From JABFRJ01 sp031374735 (GTDB lineage: Bacteria > Pseudomonadota > Alphaproteobacteria > Rhizobiales > Hyphomicrobiaceae): DNA of 64,000 bases. The translations under genes were made by a program, and so were the position numbers. Below, piece after piece: positions 1 through 8,674 of this stretch. The notes below the pieces were generated by a model that saw nothing but the letters and a program-made list of their open reading frames with translations, did no database searches and was not told the DNA's origin. Each line of letters begins with the position of its first letter. Position 1 is the first letter of the stretch. Where the stretch lies: NCBI GenBank assembly GCA_031374735.1, contig JANMGQ010000074.1, positions 22,564 through 86,563 of the forward strand, given 5' to 3'.

Positions 1-616
1 CTGAGTTGATCTGGATGCGTCCGCCAGTTGTCAAATACCAATGGCCGGAATTGTGAAAGTAAGTGTTGGTGAGGACGCAGCCCTTCGGTCGGCCCGTTGT
101 GCCCGAAGTGTAGAGTAGCGCGCATTCCGTATCGCGTGTGAGAGCAGGGTGTGCCGTCGCTCGCACGCCGATCGAAGGCACCGGATCATCGGGTGCGTAG
201 ATCGCGATGGCGCGTCCACCAGCGCGTGCGGCGGCATCGATGGCGGCGTGGCGCTCGGGCAGAACCACAGCAGCGATCATTTCGGAATGCGAGACCAGAT
301 ACTCGAGCTCGCCTGCCTTCAGATCCGGGTTGATCGGTACGACCGAGACACCGAGTGCATTCAATGCGAACCAATGTTCGAAGGTGGCCGGCCGGTTCTG
401 CAGCAGCATTCCGACGCGGTGGCCAGCGCGATAACCGGCAGCCCGATAGGCATCGGCGCGGCGTGACGCTCGCGCGTGGATGTCGCGATAGCTAATTTCG
501 CCGACCTCGATGCCATAGATCGCGGCCGTTTCCGGCAGAACCTGCAGAAAGGGCTGCTCGGGAAACCGCGTGGCGGTGGCCGCCAACACATCGAAAACCG
601 TTTGCGCCCCAGCCAT
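1..616 (-). CDS. Acyl-CoA ligase (AMP-binding), 3' part cut by window edge
   Basis: Reading leftwards from the ATG at 616 the frame stays open to base 1 and gives about 205 residues of the N-terminal half of an adenylate-forming acid:CoA ligase. The phosphate-binding motif YTSGTTGRPKG is present at about residues 168-178, and the segment MLLQNRPATFEHWFALNALG is typical of CaiC-like and medium-chain acid ligases. The adenylation core end and the C-terminal lid lie outside the window. It starts 6 bases after the stop of the Rieske oxygenase beta subunit, so it is the last visible gene of a minus-strand operon. Its likely job is to activate a carboxylic acid or ring-cleavage product as the CoA thioester. 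The family is clear; the substrate is not. Confidence 0.85.
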   Translation of the reverse strand, partial: MAGAQTVFDVLAATATRFPEQPFLQVLPETAAIYGIEVGEISYRDIHARASRRADAYRAAGYRAGHRVGMLLQNRPATFEHWFALNALGVSVVPINPDLKAGELEYLVSHSEMIAAVVLPERHAAIDAAARAGGRAIAIYAPDDPVPSIGVRATAHPALTRDTECALLYTSGTTGRPKGCVLTNTYFHNSGHWYLTTGGRIQINS

Positions 617-622
617 GATCCC

Positions 623-1105
623 TCACATGAACAACTGGATGTTGCCGAACGCCGCGTCTGGATTGACCAGATCGACGCGCTTCACCTTGATACGTAGACG
701 CCCGTCCGCGACGACGAGGTGATGCCGGGCCCAGCCGGCGTAGAGGTGTTGCTCGTCCTGCCGCGTCTCGACGTAGTGAAACGGCGTATAAAGGTGGTAG
801 GCGCCGCCAGCATCGTCGCGCCGATCGATGCTCGGAGTTTGCAGCACATGATGACAGCGACTTTTGGGCTTTTGTGAAAAGGTCCGATTACCCTTCAGCC
901 GTTCGACACGCACGCGCAACAGCAGTTTGTCGTCGTGCATCAACGAGGCGTGTAGACGCGGATCGGTTTGCCCCCATTCAAGCGGCATCCAATAAAGACA
1001 ATCGTCGGCGTACAGGTCCAGCCACTCCTCGAGGCGGTGCTCGTCGATGAGCCGCGCCTCGTGAATGACCAAGCCAATCAGATCCGCGTCGCTGGGGGAG
1101 TCCAT
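623..1105 (-). CDS. Ring-hydroxylating dioxygenase, beta (small) subunit
   Basis: This 160-residue protein has the SnoaL-like/beta-subunit fold signature: an N-terminal helix with the sequence ARLIDEHRLEEWLDLYADD followed by CLYWMPL, and a C-terminal strand set ending in a run resembling RIKVKRVDLVN. The small subunit is structural and supports the alpha3beta3 assembly of the oxygenase. The frame is open to 1171, but the ATG at 1105 is preferred because it starts 8 bases after the alpha-subunit stop, whereas the longer start would overlap alpha. It is translated with the alpha subunit directly upstream, and the pair marks the cluster as aromatic or heteroaromatic oxidation. Confidence 0.88.
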   Translation of the reverse strand: MDSPSDADLIGLVIHEARLIDEHRLEEWLDLYADDCLYWMPLEWGQTDPRLHASLMHDDKLLLRVRVERLKGNRTFSQKPKSRCHHVLQTPSIDRRDDAGGAYHLYTPFHYVETRQDEQHLYAGWARHHLVVADGRLRIKVKRVDLVNPDAAFGNIQLFM

Positions 1106-1113
1106 GCATGGCC

Positions 1114-2430
1114 TCACATCGTCATCGTCATATATTTGCTCCAAGCGCGGAACTGATTGCGCATCTGCCATTCCGTCGTGCCATTGGTTTCGGCGACGAC
1201 TTGATCGCGCTCCGCAGGGTCGTAAAGCCGCTGAATGTTAATCCAGGTATTGCCGTTGGTGTGCAGGCCTTCCTGCGCGCGTTCGTACATTTCCAGATCA
1301 TCGTGACCAACGACGGAGGTCGGTGCGTTGATCAACCGATTGTACACCAATGTGCGCTCCAGCAGCATGTCAGGCGCGTCAACCAGCCGATACGTGTAGC
1401 TTTCGACAAGCGTCTTGGCTGGACCGAGCGGGCGGAAGATGCGCAGAAGCTGGATAGGCCCCTTGATCATGACGTTTGGAAAATACACGGTGTTGTGGCG
1501 ATTTTCGTCCAGGATGGCCTTGGCACGCGTTTCGCCATAAGCCTCGGCCATCTGCTCAAAGTATCCGGGCACCGCTGAATAGTTGGAATGAATCGAGCCC
1601 TTCACACCGGTATGGCCATGGCCGTTGTCCCAGATGCGGATACCCATACCCTCGTAGAATTCATAGGGGCTCATGAATGGCGCGTAGATCTCGACGGCCA
1701 TGTGCTTTTGGGCGTCGGGTCCGGCCATTTTCTTCCAGACATCGATGGCGGTACCAGCAGAACTTTCATGTGCGACCATGGGATGGCAGGTGTCGGTTTG
1801 GTTTTCGACAAGCATTTTCCAATTACAATTGTGCATATAGCGGAGAACGCCGCCTGCGACTTCGAGCCGTCCGGCCGGAGAGCGGTCGACCATGTTGTCA
1901 ATGGACGAGAGGCTGTCGCCGAAGTAGGTCTCGAAATCCGGGCCAGCGTCGTTGAGTTTTGCGAACACGAAGCCCCGATAGTTGCGCACGTGCTTGACGG
2001 GCGTCATGCCCTTGGCGGCTTCGCTCGTTTCGAACCCAGTCTTGTCGTAGCCCCTCTTGAGCGGAATCGCGAGCAGGCTGCCGTCGGTCTTGAATGTCCA
2101 GGCGTGATAGGGGCAGCGAAAGAACTTTCCAGCATTGCCGCACCTGTCGATGGCGATCTTGGTGCCCTTATGGGGACAGCGATTGTAGAGCACATGCACG
2201 ACGCCGTCGGTGTGCCGCGACATGAGAACGGGCTGTGCACCTATGGTTGTCGTCACGTAGTCGCCGGCATTTGCCACTTGGCTGTCGTGACCGACGTAGC
2301 TCCAAGTGTTAGCAAACAGATGCTCCATCTCAAGTTCGAACACCTCTTGGTCGATGTAGACGTCGCGGTGAACGGCTGTGTCACGCACCAGAGCGCGCAC
2401 GGCGTCGGGATTGTTGCGATAGCGGCTCAT
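1114..2430 (-). CDS. Ring-hydroxylating dioxygenase, alpha subunit (Rieske)
   Basis: The 438-residue catalytic subunit carries a Rieske [2Fe-2S] motif CPH (about residue 86) with CPYH about 17 residues later, and then the mononuclear iron site as DTCHPMVAH, which fits the D-x2-H-x4-H pattern of the family. Electrons come from the reductase encoded upstream at 2444-3454, and the beta subunit follows downstream. Alpha subunits decide substrate choice. Here the order alpha-beta next to CoA ligases and an indolepyruvate-oxidoreductase-like pair fits an indolic or aromatic acid. The iad-type indole-3-acetate dioxygenase is one candidate, but that is inference from context. Confidence 0.92.
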   Translation of the reverse strand: MSRYRNNPDAVRALVRDTAVHRDVYIDQEVFELEMEHLFANTWSYVGHDSQVANAGDYVTTTIGAQPVLMSRHTDGVVHVLYNRCPHKGTKIAIDRCGNAGKFFRCPYHAWTFKTDGSLLAIPLKRGYDKTGFETSEAAKGMTPVKHVRNYRGFVFAKLNDAGPDFETYFGDSLSSIDNMVDRSPAGRLEVAGGVLRYMHNCNWKMLVENQTDTCHPMVAHESSAGTAIDVWKKMAGPDAQKHMAVEIYAPFMSPYEFYEGMGIRIWDNGHGHTGVKGSIHSNYSAVPGYFEQMAEAYGETRAKAILDENRHNTVYFPNVMIKGPIQLLRIFRPLGPAKTLVESYTYRLVDAPDMLLERTLVYNRLINAPTSVVGHDDLEMYERAQEGLHTNGNTWINIQRLYDPAERDQVVAETNGTTEWQMRNQFRAWSKYMTMTM

Positions 2431-2443
2431 CTCAGTTCTCCGC

Positions 2444-3454
2444 TTAAAGATCTAGAACCAGGCGCGGTGTCTTGGACCGCGAGATACACACGTGCATGAC
2501 TTTGTTCTCGGCGCGCTCGCTGTCGCTCAGAATATGGTCCTTGTGGTCGGGGATACCCTCGATCACACCGACTTGACAGACGCCACATTCGCCGCGCTTG
2601 CAGTCGTGGATGGGATCAACACCCGCGTCGATCAGAACATCCAGAATAGATTTTTCCGCCGGGATGCGAAAACACTGTCCACTGCTCTTCACAACAACTT
2701 CGAACGAGCCGTCGGTCACCCTCGGGAGCGGGGGCGGCACTGGAGTAGCAACTGCCACGTCACGTGCAGGCGCTACCGAATAAAACAATTCGAATGTCAA
2801 ACGATCGCGCGGCCAGCCAAGTCTTTTCGCGGCAGCCATACCGGCCTTCAACATCGGCTTCGGTCCACACATGTAGACGCGCGCGGCCTCGGGTAGCGAC
2901 CTGAAATAGGCTTCGATGTCAAACAGGCGGCCGGCAACATCGTCAAGGTGGACGGTCAGATCCGATCCTGCAAGCCGCTCCAGCGCTTCGCGAAATGCGA
3001 GGTCGTGCTGTGAGCGCGCCGCATAAACCATGCGGAACGGGCGGCCCGCGCCTTTCAGCGCTGCTGCCATGGTAAGCAGCGGTGTCACGCCGACGCCGCC
3101 GGCAATCAGCGCCACGGGCGCGGCACCGGATTCGATGGGAAAATTGCTCTGTGGCGGTGACACCTGCAGCGTCTGGCCGACCTTCAGCGCATGCATGTAG
3201 CGTGAACCACCACCGCCAGCCACCTCGAGGCGCACAGCAATGACGTAGGACGTGGGCGCGATGACATCGCTGACGATGGGTTCGGCATGGACAAGCGAGT
3301 ACTTGCGCGGACCGACACCAGGAATGGCGATGGTGATGTGTGACCCGGCGGCGAAGTCCGGCAACGCCGCGCCGTCCGCACGGACGAGACAGAAGCAAGT
3401 GATGGCTGCGGTCTCGGCCTTGATGTCTTTAACGGTGAGGAGCAGATCGGTCAT
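2444..3454 (-). CDS. Oxygenase reductase, phthalate dioxygenase reductase type
   Basis: A 336-residue flavoprotein with a ferredoxin-reductase fold (FMN/FAD site around SRYMHALKVG and NAD site around GGVGVTPLLTMAAAL, residues about 100-150) followed by a C-terminal plant-type [2Fe-2S] domain. The cluster ligands are visible as CKRGECGVC with the fourth cysteine at VMHVC near the end. This is the PDR/VanB architecture, which passes electrons from NAD(P)H straight to the Rieske centre without a separate ferredoxin. It lies 13 bases upstream of the alpha subunit and its start overlaps the stop of the IorB-like gene by 4 bases (ATGA), so translation is probably coupled. Confidence 0.92.
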   Translation of the reverse strand: MTDLLLTVKDIKAETAAITCFCLVRADGAALPDFAAGSHITIAIPGVGPRKYSLVHAEPIVSDVIAPTSYVIAVRLEVAGGGGSRYMHALKVGQTLQVSPPQSNFPIESGAAPVALIAGGVGVTPLLTMAAALKGAGRPFRMVYAARSQHDLAFREALERLAGSDLTVHLDDVAGRLFDIEAYFRSLPEAARVYMCGPKPMLKAGMAAAKRLGWPRDRLTFELFYSVAPARDVAVATPVPPPLPRVTDGSFEVVVKSSGQCFRIPAEKSILDVLIDAGVDPIHDCKRGECGVCQVGVIEGIPDHKDHILSDSERAENKVMHVCISRSKTPRLVLDL

Positions 3455-5031
3455 GAAGCTCCGGCATGCTCTGTCGCGACGGGCGCCGTGTTCAGGGTCG
3501 CGATGGTCTTCAATGCGCCGCCCAACGCTATTCCGCTTTCGTCAAGCAACGCCGCCTGGCGCAAGCGACGGACCCAATCCGCCGCATCGGCGCGCGCCGC
3601 AACCAATTCAGCCCCGGCCAAAACGCGATCATATTTCGACAGGCCACGTGACATCGTATCGGAATACCCCTTGATCAGGCGCCGCGATTTCGCCAGTTCA
3701 ACGGCAAGATCATAGTTTGCGGGAACAGTAGCAAGCACGCGTGTAAGCCAGGCATCAATATGTACCATTTCACGACCGTGACGAAGGGTGTCGCGCCGTT
3801 TCTGTTTGCGACTTGCGATGGCATAGAGTTGCACATAACCCCAGATGGTATCCGTGCGGACGCGTCGCCCGCCAGCAATCATACGAGCGAGCATCTTGAA
3901 TAAGCGAGGGCGGCGCTCGATGGCGGCACCGAGGCGGGCCGGCAGCGTTGCGCAAACTTCCTCCATGCGCGGGTGAAAATACTCGGTTGTCTGGAGCACC
4001 TGCAGGCTCTGGTCGACACCGACCTCGCGCATGACTCGGGCTCCGCGAGCGGAGCGTGTCTTGAGATCAGCGACACGGATGACATCATCGTAGGCCATCG
4101 CGCGCGCGAGTTGGCGGGCAACCTCGTTGGTCAGGGTGAGGCCGCGAGTAGTGCCGTTGTTGGCGAGGTCGGACGCGACAATGGGCGCCAGTCGATCCAG
4201 GAATTCCAAGCCGTACGCGGCATCCTGAAAATCGACGACGTGCCGGAGGCCGGCATAGATCATGCGTTGTGCGCGCGGCGGATAGTGCTCGCGTACGCGC
4301 TGCAACAGCACGTCAAGAGCCGGAATGCCAACGCGCTCGGGCACGTGTGGCAAGGATTTGCCGTCCGGTGTTGTTTTGGTTGCTGTGCCTCGTTCGGCTT
4401 CGTCGAAACCAGCGGCAAAGGCCTTCAGGCTGGCATTGACCCCGACACCACCACTGCGGACTGCCTGTTCGAAGGCGTCGCGCGCGAACGGTAGAACGCC
4501 GGACGCAGCCACTGCGCCGAGAAGGGACGCCGAAATGACGCTGCCATTCGCATCGGCGATCGCTGCAAAATCTGCAACGATGCAGCGTTTGGCAACGACA
4601 GCGGCGGCATCGTGCACAGTCGCGCTGTCGGCGGTGCCGTCGCCGGGTTGTTCTTTCTCGGCGACCGCATAGGCGCGCTGACTTGAAACGATCAGTGTCG
4701 TGCGCTCGGGCGTGACGATCCCGCGTAAAATGGCGCGGCCGGCTTCCATCAGTTCCGACGCGACGACCAGATCGACATCGCCAGGAACCGGCATCAAAGC
4801 AAGCACGGGCGCTCGGCCACTGGCCCGCCGGTGGATCATCTCCAGGTAATAGACTGTTGCACCGGTGCGCTGCGCGACGCCCGGTACCGAGGTCACCTGC
4901 GTGACGAAACCGTTCGCCTCGCCGACGGAGGCGATCCAATCCGTTAGCACGCCACCGCCCTGCCCGCCCATGGCGACCACAGCAACGGTGATCGGACGAT
5001 CGGTCGCGCGCTGGTCTTGTTCCTGGTTCAT
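3451..5031 (-). CDS. IorB-like 2-oxoacid:ferredoxin oxidoreductase gamma-type subunit, extended
   Basis: The N-terminal 200 residues match the gamma domain of 2-oxoacid:ferredoxin oxidoreductases (VVAMGGQGGGVLTDWIA, then VPGVAQRTGATVYYLEM). IorB proteins of archaea are only about 200 residues. Here a further 320-residue, mainly helical and basic extension follows, resembling the C-terminal region (DUF6537) of large bacterial indolepyruvate oxidoreductases. The frame extends to 5202, but the ATG at 5031 is chosen because it begins 7 bases after the IorA-like stop and at the conserved domain. With the alpha subunit it should turn an aryl-pyruvate-like 2-oxoacid into an acyl-CoA, reducing ferredoxin. 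The exact substrate is unknown. Confidence 0.85.
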   Translation of the reverse strand: MNQEQDQRATDRPITVAVVAMGGQGGGVLTDWIASVGEANGFVTQVTSVPGVAQRTGATVYYLEMIHRRASGRAPVLALMPVPGDVDLVVASELMEAGRAILRGIVTPERTTLIVSSQRAYAVAEKEQPGDGTADSATVHDAAAVVAKRCIVADFAAIADANGSVISASLLGAVAASGVLPFARDAFEQAVRSGGVGVNASLKAFAAGFDEAERGTATKTTPDGKSLPHVPERVGIPALDVLLQRVREHYPPRAQRMIYAGLRHVVDFQDAAYGLEFLDRLAPIVASDLANNGTTRGLTLTNEVARQLARAMAYDDVIRVADLKTRSARGARVMREVGVDQSLQVLQTTEYFHPRMEEVCATLPARLGAAIERRPRLFKMLARMIAGGRRVRTDTIWGYVQLYAIASRKQKRRDTLRHGREMVHIDAWLTRVLATVPANYDLAVELAKSRRLIKGYSDTMSRGLSKYDRVLAGAELVAARADAADWVRRLRQAALLDESGIALGGALKTIATLNTAPVATEHAGAS

Positions 5032-5038
5032 CACAGCC

Positions 5039-7192
5039 TCACGCCGGAAACGCGATGCGACGACGCTCACGACGTGCAGCCAGCCAGCCGATGACAGCGA
5101 TACGCAAGCGGGCGAGTAGGCGGTCGATGCTGTTCGGGTTGTGCACGACGTCAGCACGATAGAAAGATGGGCAAAGAGCGGCAGCCTCCGCCACCTCACC
5201 ACAGTTGCCGCACCCGACGCACGTATTATCGATCGACGCGACGGGATCTTCCTTCAACGGGTCATCGGTGTGCTTGACCGACAGAGACGGACACCCCGAT
5301 AGCCGGATACAGGCGTGATCGCCCGTACAGATGTCTTCGTCGACGCCGAAGCGCGCTTTGACAACCCGCTTGCCGCCGTTGATCGCCTTCTGTTGCAAGG
5401 GGCGCTCGCGTCGCTGCTTGTTCAGCATGCATTCCGACGAAGCGACAATGACCTTTGGACCTTTTTCCGTGCTGGTTAGTGCTTCGCGGATTGTGTCGCG
5501 CAGCTTGGCGACATCATAGGTGTCGTCGATCTGGCGCACCCAGTCTACACCGACGCCCTGCACGGCCTTGGCGATGGTGTGTTGCGTGGCGCGTGATTTG
5601 TTGCCTACGCGGGACGACAGTAGGTCCTGCCCGCCAGTCGCCGCTGAGTAATGATTGTCAACGACGACAATGAGGCTGTCGTTCTTGTTGTAGACCGCGT
5701 TGCCGACGGACGACGTGAGGCCGTTATGCCAGAAACCGCCGTCGCCCATGATCGAGATGGAGCGCTTACTCGCCGTCGCGTTGAAAGCCGATGCGGAGGC
5801 GGGGCCGAGGCCATAACCCATGGTCGTCGCGCCGATGTTGAATGGCGGATTGATCGAGAAGAGATGGCAGCCGATATCGGCGGCGACATGGTGTGTACCG
5901 AGTTCTCTTTCTACGAGTTTGAGGGCGGCAAAAATTGGCCGTTCCGGACACCCCGTGCAGAATCCAGGCGGGCGCGGCGGCACGGTGGTCGCAAGCGCCT
6001 TTACCGTAGGATGCTCCATCACCGGTTTCATGTCCGGCAGACGGGAGTCGTTTCGTATCAGTGAACGATCGTGGTCGGAGACAAACGTGCGGATACCCTG
6101 CAGAAGAACGGCGGTGGTGTATTCGCCAGCGAGCGGCAGTGGATCCTTGCCGAATACTTTGGTATTGATGTCGCGCTTGCGCAGGATCGCGTGAATGGCC
6201 GGTTCGATGTAGGCGGGCTGGCCTTCCTCGACGACCAGAAGCGCGCTCTTGCCGCGCGCGAAGGCCGCGACCTCCTCATCAATGAGCGGATAGGTGACGT
6301 TGAGCACGTAGAGCGGCACGCGACTGTTGCCCTCGATGTCGGCGAGGCCGAGCAGATCGAGAGCACGAACGACGCTGTTATACATGCCGCCTTGCAGCAC
6401 GATGCCGATGCCGGACGGCCGGTCAGAGAACAGTTCATTCAGCTTGTGCTTTGTGATATAGTCTACGGCTGCAGGCCAACGGCGCTCAACTTTCTCTCTC
6501 TCGTGCAGATAGGAGGCCGGTGGCAATACGATGCGATTGGTGTCGCGGCGCGGATTTTCGAGCGCGTCCTTCACCGTCATCGCCGGGCGCTTGTTGTCAC
6601 GTGTGTTGAAGCGTCCGGTGACGTGGCAGGCACGGATGCGCACCTCGAGCATGACAGGCGTATTTGACGCTTCAGACAGCGCAAATCCGTCACCGACAGC
6701 CTTGACCAAGGACGGCAGGTTCGGACGCGGATCGAGCAGCCAAATCTGCGACTTCATCGCAAAGGCGTGACTGCGCTCCTGCATGATCGATGAGCCTTCA
6801 CCGTAGTCCTCACCCATAATGATCAGTGCGCCGCCGGTCACGCCGCCTGACGCCAGATTGGCCAGTGCGTCGGACGCGACGTTGGTGCCGACTGGCGACT
6901 TGAAAACGGCCGCACCGCGTATTGGATACATGACAGACGCGGCGAGTGTCGCGGCCGCCGTGGCCTCGCTCGCGCTCGATTCGAAGCGAATACCGTACTC
7001 GCCGAGAATGTCTTCTGCATCGGCAAGCACGTCCATCAAATGCGAGATCGGTGCACCCTGATAGCCGGAGACGTAACCAACACCATTTTCGAGGAGCGCC
7101 TTGGTTATGGCAAGAATACCCTCGCCGCGAAACACATCACCGGCGCCGAGTTTAAGGTCTTGAACTTCCCGTGCGAAGGATCGCTCGGCCAT
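5039..7192 (-). CDS. IorA-like 2-oxoacid:ferredoxin oxidoreductase alpha subunit
   Basis: A 717-residue thiamin-diphosphate enzyme. The N-terminal pyrimidine-binding domain starts with GYVSGYQGAPISHLMDVLA. The ThDP/magnesium motif GDGGFWHNG followed by VVDNHY lies near residue 480. The C-terminus (about residues 615-670) carries ferredoxin-like cysteines in CTGDHACIRLSGCP and CVGCGNCGE. This domain order is that of indolepyruvate:ferredoxin oxidoreductase alpha. Together with the following IorB-like gene it forms the catalytic pair. In this operon the product, an aryl-acetyl-CoA-like thioester, could feed the same pathway as the CoA ligases. Confidence 0.88.
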   Translation of the reverse strand: MAERSFAREVQDLKLGAGDVFRGEGILAITKALLENGVGYVSGYQGAPISHLMDVLADAEDILGEYGIRFESSASEATAAATLAASVMYPIRGAAVFKSPVGTNVASDALANLASGGVTGGALIIMGEDYGEGSSIMQERSHAFAMKSQIWLLDPRPNLPSLVKAVGDGFALSEASNTPVMLEVRIRACHVTGRFNTRDNKRPAMTVKDALENPRRDTNRIVLPPASYLHEREKVERRWPAAVDYITKHKLNELFSDRPSGIGIVLQGGMYNSVVRALDLLGLADIEGNSRVPLYVLNVTYPLIDEEVAAFARGKSALLVVEEGQPAYIEPAIHAILRKRDINTKVFGKDPLPLAGEYTTAVLLQGIRTFVSDHDRSLIRNDSRLPDMKPVMEHPTVKALATTVPPRPPGFCTGCPERPIFAALKLVERELGTHHVAADIGCHLFSINPPFNIGATTMGYGLGPASASAFNATASKRSISIMGDGGFWHNGLTSSVGNAVYNKNDSLIVVVDNHYSAATGGQDLLSSRVGNKSRATQHTIAKAVQGVGVDWVRQIDDTYDVAKLRDTIREALTSTEKGPKVIVASSECMLNKQRRERPLQQKAINGGKRVVKARFGVDEDICTGDHACIRLSGCPSLSVKHTDDPLKEDPVASIDNTCVGCGNCGEVAEAAALCPSFYRADVVHNPNSIDRLLARLRIAVIGWLAARRERRRIAFPA

Positions 7193-7204
7193 ATGATGCG
7201 CCTC

Positions 7205-8668
7205 TCATGTCTTCTCTGTATCTGGCCAAGCCGGCGCCACCATACGCCGCTTACCGTCAGTCGTCTTGCGCAGCCCTACCTCGTCAAGTTGCTCGCGGTC
7301 CCACAACTGACACGTCACCACTTTGTGTTTCTGGTCGAGTCCCTCACAATAGTTTGTGTACTCGCATAACCGCACGCTCTCGCCTTGGCCGCTACGGACT
7401 TTTCGGAACCAATCGGGATCAGCCAGCGCTTGGCGCGCAAGGCCGACGATGTCGCCGTCACCGTTGCGCAGCAGGGCTTCGGCCTGCTCAAAGCCGTGGA
7501 TGCCACCGACGGTAACGATGGGAGTCTCGAGCCCGGCCATGCGGACGGCGGCGCGAACTCGGCCCGCCGGCTCGATATTGCGGCCGAACGGACCAAAGGT
7601 ATCGGAGATGTATCCTGGCATACACTCATACCCGCTTCGGCCAGTGTAGGGGTAGGCGGCCTCGCCGACCTTTGGCGCTTTGGCGTCATCAAACTTTCCG
7701 CCGCGTGACAGCGACAGGAAATCCATGCCGGCGCGCGCGAATGCGGCTCCAATAACCTCAGCATCGTCAAGCGTGTTTCCACCGGATATGCACTCATCGG
7801 CGAGATAGCGACAACCCAGGACATAGTCCGTGCCAACAGTCTTGCGGACGGCGGCGTAGACTTCGAGCGGCAGCCGCAACCGCCTATCAATCGCTCCGCC
7901 ATAGCCATCATTTCGTGTATTGGTCGCCGATAGAAACGAGGCCATCGTATAGGCGTGGGCATAATGCAATTCGATACCGTCGAAGCCGGCCTCACGGGCC
8001 CGCGATGCAGCCGCCGAAAACAGTCCTGGCAACGCGTCTGGCAACTCCGCGATGTGTGGCAAGTGCATGTCTGTAACGCGCTCACGAAAGCCGACGGTCA
8101 GGTCCTCATACTCGCGCGGCGTTAAGATCGTCGCCAGTTCGTCAGCCCGTTTCGCGGCCAGCACTTTGCGTACTGCGGCCTCGGGCCACTCCCGAGCATT
8201 GAGGGCATCACGATGACGCTCGGTGATAAGTAGAAAGCGCTCAAAGAATTTGTCGGCGGACGGACGTCGGCGGATGTTCAGGAAATCGATGATCTGGATG
8301 AAGAGACGCGTGTGGCTACCGCTGGCCTTTCGCACAGCATCCGTCAGACGACGCAGCCCCGGCAGAAAGCGATCATGGCTGATACGCAGCAATGGGCCAG
8401 AGGGCACATCGCGGATGCCGGTCGCCTCGACGACGATGGCGCCGGGCCGCCCCTCAGCAAACCGGGTGTACCAGGCAACGTTATCATCGGTGACGAAGCC
8501 GTCGTCCGTCGCCCGCCAGGGCACCATGGCTGGCACCCACGTTCGCGACTGCAGGTGCAACGCGCCATGCGCAATCGGGCTGAAAAGCCGAGAACGTGCC
8601 GCAACCACGGCCGAGGGCCACACCCCCGGTCGCGGCCCATACTTGATTTTCTCAATTGGTTTCCACAT
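7205..8668 (-). CDS. Old-yellow-enzyme family NADH:flavin oxidoreductase
   Basis: The 487-residue protein begins with the OYE barrel entry LFSPIAHGALHLQSR and has the family active-site run IELHYAHAYTMASFLSATN followed by NDGYGG, then a phosphate-binding GGIHGFEQAEALL. The C-terminus has three cysteines (CEYTNYC and VVTC), reminiscent of the iron-sulfur segment of 2,4-dienoyl-CoA-reductase-like members. The Rossmann nucleotide domain of full-length dienoyl-CoA reductases is absent. It is expected to reduce an activated C=C or a related bond of a pathway intermediate using FMN. It starts 6 bases after the stop of the binding-protein gene upstream. Confidence 0.85.
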   Translation of the reverse strand: MWKPIEKIKYGPRPGVWPSAVVAARSRLFSPIAHGALHLQSRTWVPAMVPWRATDDGFVTDDNVAWYTRFAEGRPGAIVVEATGIRDVPSGPLLRISHDRFLPGLRRLTDAVRKASGSHTRLFIQIIDFLNIRRRPSADKFFERFLLITERHRDALNAREWPEAAVRKVLAAKRADELATILTPREYEDLTVGFRERVTDMHLPHIAELPDALPGLFSAAASRAREAGFDGIELHYAHAYTMASFLSATNTRNDGYGGAIDRRLRLPLEVYAAVRKTVGTDYVLGCRYLADECISGGNTLDDAEVIGAAFARAGMDFLSLSRGGKFDDAKAPKVGEAAYPYTGRSGYECMPGYISDTFGPFGRNIEPAGRVRAAVRMAGLETPIVTVGGIHGFEQAEALLRNGDGDIVGLARQALADPDWFRKVRSGQGESVRLCEYTNYCEGLDQKHKVVTCQLWDREQLDEVGLRKTTDGKRRMVAPAWPDTEKT

Positions 8669-8674
8669 CTGCGG

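Noticed and set aside
1588..2499. Long plus-strand frame opposite the Rieske alpha subunit
   Set aside because: It lies fully antisense to a gene with clear Rieske and iron-site motifs and has no recognisable domain; it is a high-GC shadow.
2444..3454. Considered as a stand-alone ferredoxin reductase of the Ior pair
   Set aside because: The domain order (flavin, NAD, C-terminal plant-type 2Fe-2S) is that of phthalate dioxygenase reductases, and it directly precedes the Rieske alpha gene.
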